Of a stretch of DNA of 64,000 nucleotides, positions 61,790-64,000 are shown one piece after another. The translations under genes were made by a program, and so were the position numbers. The DNA is taken from the NCBI GenBank assembly GCA_030248225.1, contig JASANE010018504.1, positions 51,553 to 115,552 on the forward strand, read 5' to 3'. The first letter of the stretch is position 1; the number at the start of each line of letters is the position of its first letter. This stretch comes from Trileptium ribeirensis (Eukaryota > Nematoda > Enoplea > Enoplida > Thoracostomopsidae). The notes beneath the pieces were generated by a model. It made no database searches. It was not told the DNA's origin and saw only the letters and a list, made by a program, of their open reading frames with translations.

Positions 61790-62450
61790 CGTTACTAAAG
61801 CTCTTGTGAGTTCATACAATCGACCCCCGAATGGCTGGCACGATTGCAGGGTTAATTAATTACCTTGACCAGAGCCTTAGAATTACGCTAATAAGTGCCC
61901 GTTATATTATGTTTTGTAGTCGCCCCGAATGGCGGACTGGCTACTTATGATGAACTATATCGTAATGGTTGACTACTGAATACTTGAAGTTTGCTCTATC
62001 CCTAGATGTCCGGAAGGCTGATCTGCTGGCTAGTTATTAGGTATAGAGTTGCTGGCGATTGTGGTCGTCCGAATCCAATCCCCTCACTCGCCCGGGCTCA
62101 TCAAGACTAACATTGCTTGCTGAGTTCCCCCGAATGGCTGACAAATCCAACAAGCAATGCTACTATACAAGGTTACCAACTGTTATACTCGCTCTGGCTT
62201 TTCTCACTCGACACTTGTGGCCGAAATTTTTATGTATTACTGGTGATTATTATAGCTAATATCGTGTCACTCGTAATACCAGGATTTATTGAACCTATGG
62301 TTTTATCGAAGAAAATTAGTATTATTAAAATAACTACTAAGCGTTTTAAATTACTTATATGTGCAGTAATTCTTTACCTTAGTGCCACGAATGTGAATAA
62401 ATTAATTGAAATCGCCACTCAAGTCCGACAAAATTAGGCTCTTCCGCTTC
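61790..62450 (-). mobile_element. Long LTR-like repeat E, copy 3, second half
   Basis: CTCTTGTGAGTTCATACAAT, ACCCCCGAATGGCTGGCACG (61825), TCGCCCCGAATGGCGGACTG (61920), CCCCTCACTCGCCCGGGC (62080) and TCCCCCGAATGGCTGAC (62126) match the right parts of copies 1 and 2. Together with 59440-60056 it makes one copy split by the LINE at 60058-61640. Confidence 0.55.
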
Positions 62451-64000
62451 GCACAGGCTGTGACATATATTTCGGAAAGCAGAGTACAGGCTTTTTCTTT
62501 ATATAGATATTATCGAGTAAGCCGAGTATAGGTCTGCCTTTTCAATGAGTACTGCCGAGGAAGCAGAGTATAGGTCTTCCTTTTCAATATACGAAATATG
62601 GCAATAGTTCCAATATCTTGCCATGTCACTATACTGACCACATTCTTTGCAGAAAACTCAGTTAAGATGTTAAAACCCATAGAAATTAAAGGAATATTAA
62701 AAATTACTAAGCCCGAATCATCTCTAGAACACTGATTATCAGTAACACAACTTTCCTCTGAACCTGTCTCGATATACTGTAGTGAACGTAAGAAAGCATT
62801 AGCTAAATAACTCTTGGTACTAACAAACATTAAAGCAATATTAGTGCAATATACAGAGTAACATCACTGCGAATCTCAGCCGACGGCCTGATCACTTGTA
62901 AAACCAAGACTGATAATAAAATATAAACTTCCTTAAATGTAAGTTTACTAATAATAAATAGAAAAGATTGAAATTATGTAAATTAGGTAGGTAGACAATA
63001 ACAAAATTGATAAAAACTTTTCATTTTAAACGAAATTAACATTGTGGAACCATATAATGATTGAATTTGTGAAAATAAAAATTTAAGTGAAAAATTTGGG
63101 AGATTTGGAACCTTGGGACCCGGTATCCTATTGAACCCCTAACAAATAATACTCAAATCTCATATAATTGTCACACTTGCGGTAGCTATATAATTATGGG
63201 GAAATATTAAGATGTAGATTTAATCCAGTAAATATTTGTCACAACAAATACCTCACGAAAAATATATAGTCATGGTATGGGTAGGGATACCATCCCGACA
63301 TGTTGGACCGTCTTAGTAGATGGTCCAACTACCAGCCCCGGGTCGAAGGACATAAATATTTTGTAAAGAACTAATAAATTCATTACTTAGGTTATCTCGA
63401 TGCGATGATACATTTATAGTAACGGTATGCAGCTGCATGGCTCAACTTCCTGCACCATACCAAAACGAGCCCGGCTATCATAATCATCAATAGTACAGGT
63501 GGACCAAAATTTTGGTGATTGACAATTTTATAACTTTTCGCGGTCAGACCGCAGACATATGGTGCTTAGCAAATCGCAGGCACTAAATATCGAATATACC
63601 TGTTGTGGTCCACCAGAGATGTTGACAATCACATCTGCTCGCAAGCTGTAACATCATGACGCTATTGCCTACGATAGATACGATGGATTGTTTAGTGCGA
63701 TACCCATACGATGGATTGTTTAGTGCGAACCAATGTGAACTTGTGCCGAATGTGTGCTCAGCATGTTGATAAAGGAACTGTGTAAATTTTGAATTTAACC
63801 AGACCTCTATCGGCACGAATTCGCTCAGCGTTTAATATTTGAACATTGTGGCCCCACTGGGTTCCGAGGATCTATGCACGTTTATGTCGAATTCATCGCT
63901 TTAGAATTGTTAATGTTGCTTAAATTCAAGTCAATGTTTTTAAATAAAAAATTTCATAACTTGTTTAGCTAATTTTTAGAGCAAGCAATACGTAATGTAA
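62451..64000. other. No recognised gene; short duplication
   Basis: A segment at 63105-63150 resembles the leader left of repeat E copy 3. A direct duplication of CGATGGATTGTTTAGTGCGA occurs at 63681-63700 and 63711-63730. Nearby, 63560-63830 is open on the minus strand (77 codons) without recognised motifs. Confidence 0.45.

Overview
This is eukaryotic, almost certainly invertebrate animal, nuclear DNA. It is AT-rich and intron-bearing and crowded with decayed transposons. The only host gene I can support is a kinesin light chain (KLC) on the minus strand. Its start codon is at 26497 and it runs leftwards through 13 coding exons to 68, where it leaves the window before its C-terminal tail. 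The exons join in frame into 494 codons and every intron is GT-AG. The wording of several conserved blocks (for example GGWHKAAKVD and [13 protein letters not shown]) looks to me more like protostome than vertebrate KLC. That is a judgement from memory, not a search.

Layout. (1) 1-26.5 kb: the KLC gene, with introns of about 0.75-4.5 kb. The introns hold a fossil LINE with RT and RNase H remains (16.1-17.4 kb), a MITE with TTAA target duplication (19.6 kb), an intact-ended hAT-type element (24.4-25.6 kb), a decayed relative of it (14.5-15.5 kb) and several unclassified dispersed repeats. (2) 27.3-29.2 kb: an AT-rich tandem array of about 140-150 bp monomers, upstream of the first coding exon. 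(3) 29.5-32.4 kb: two foldback or inverted-repeat elements and a duplicated GC-rich block. (4) 33.6-36.8 kb: an outer hAT-type element containing a second hAT-type element and a broken LINE reverse transcriptase. (5) 40.1-41.2 kb: a second copy of the 24.4 kb hAT element. (6) 45.2-48.6 kb: a tRNA-derived SINE and a LINE broken by two later insertions. (7) 48.8-50.2 kb: another candidate hAT-like element. (8) 52.5-62.5 kb: a mariner/Tc1-like transposase relic, a minus-strand gag-like ORF relic with a heptapeptide minisatellite, and three copies of a long LTR-like repeat, one split by a LINE. A fourth hAT-type element and a 5'-truncated LINE also lie here. The rest shows no gene I can recognise.

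The most interesting structure is a group of four short elements, each flanked by a perfect or 7/8 eight-base target duplication and most without any transposase-like ORF. Each carries dense, family-specific GC-rich subterminal motifs at both ends (CCGGTT, CGGGT or TATTCGGCCGAA type). They look like sister lineages of non-autonomous hAT elements that have independently multiplied different terminal motifs. The second notable object is the heptapeptide-repeat ORF next to the LTR-like repeats. All calls are by eye; no alignment or database search was run.
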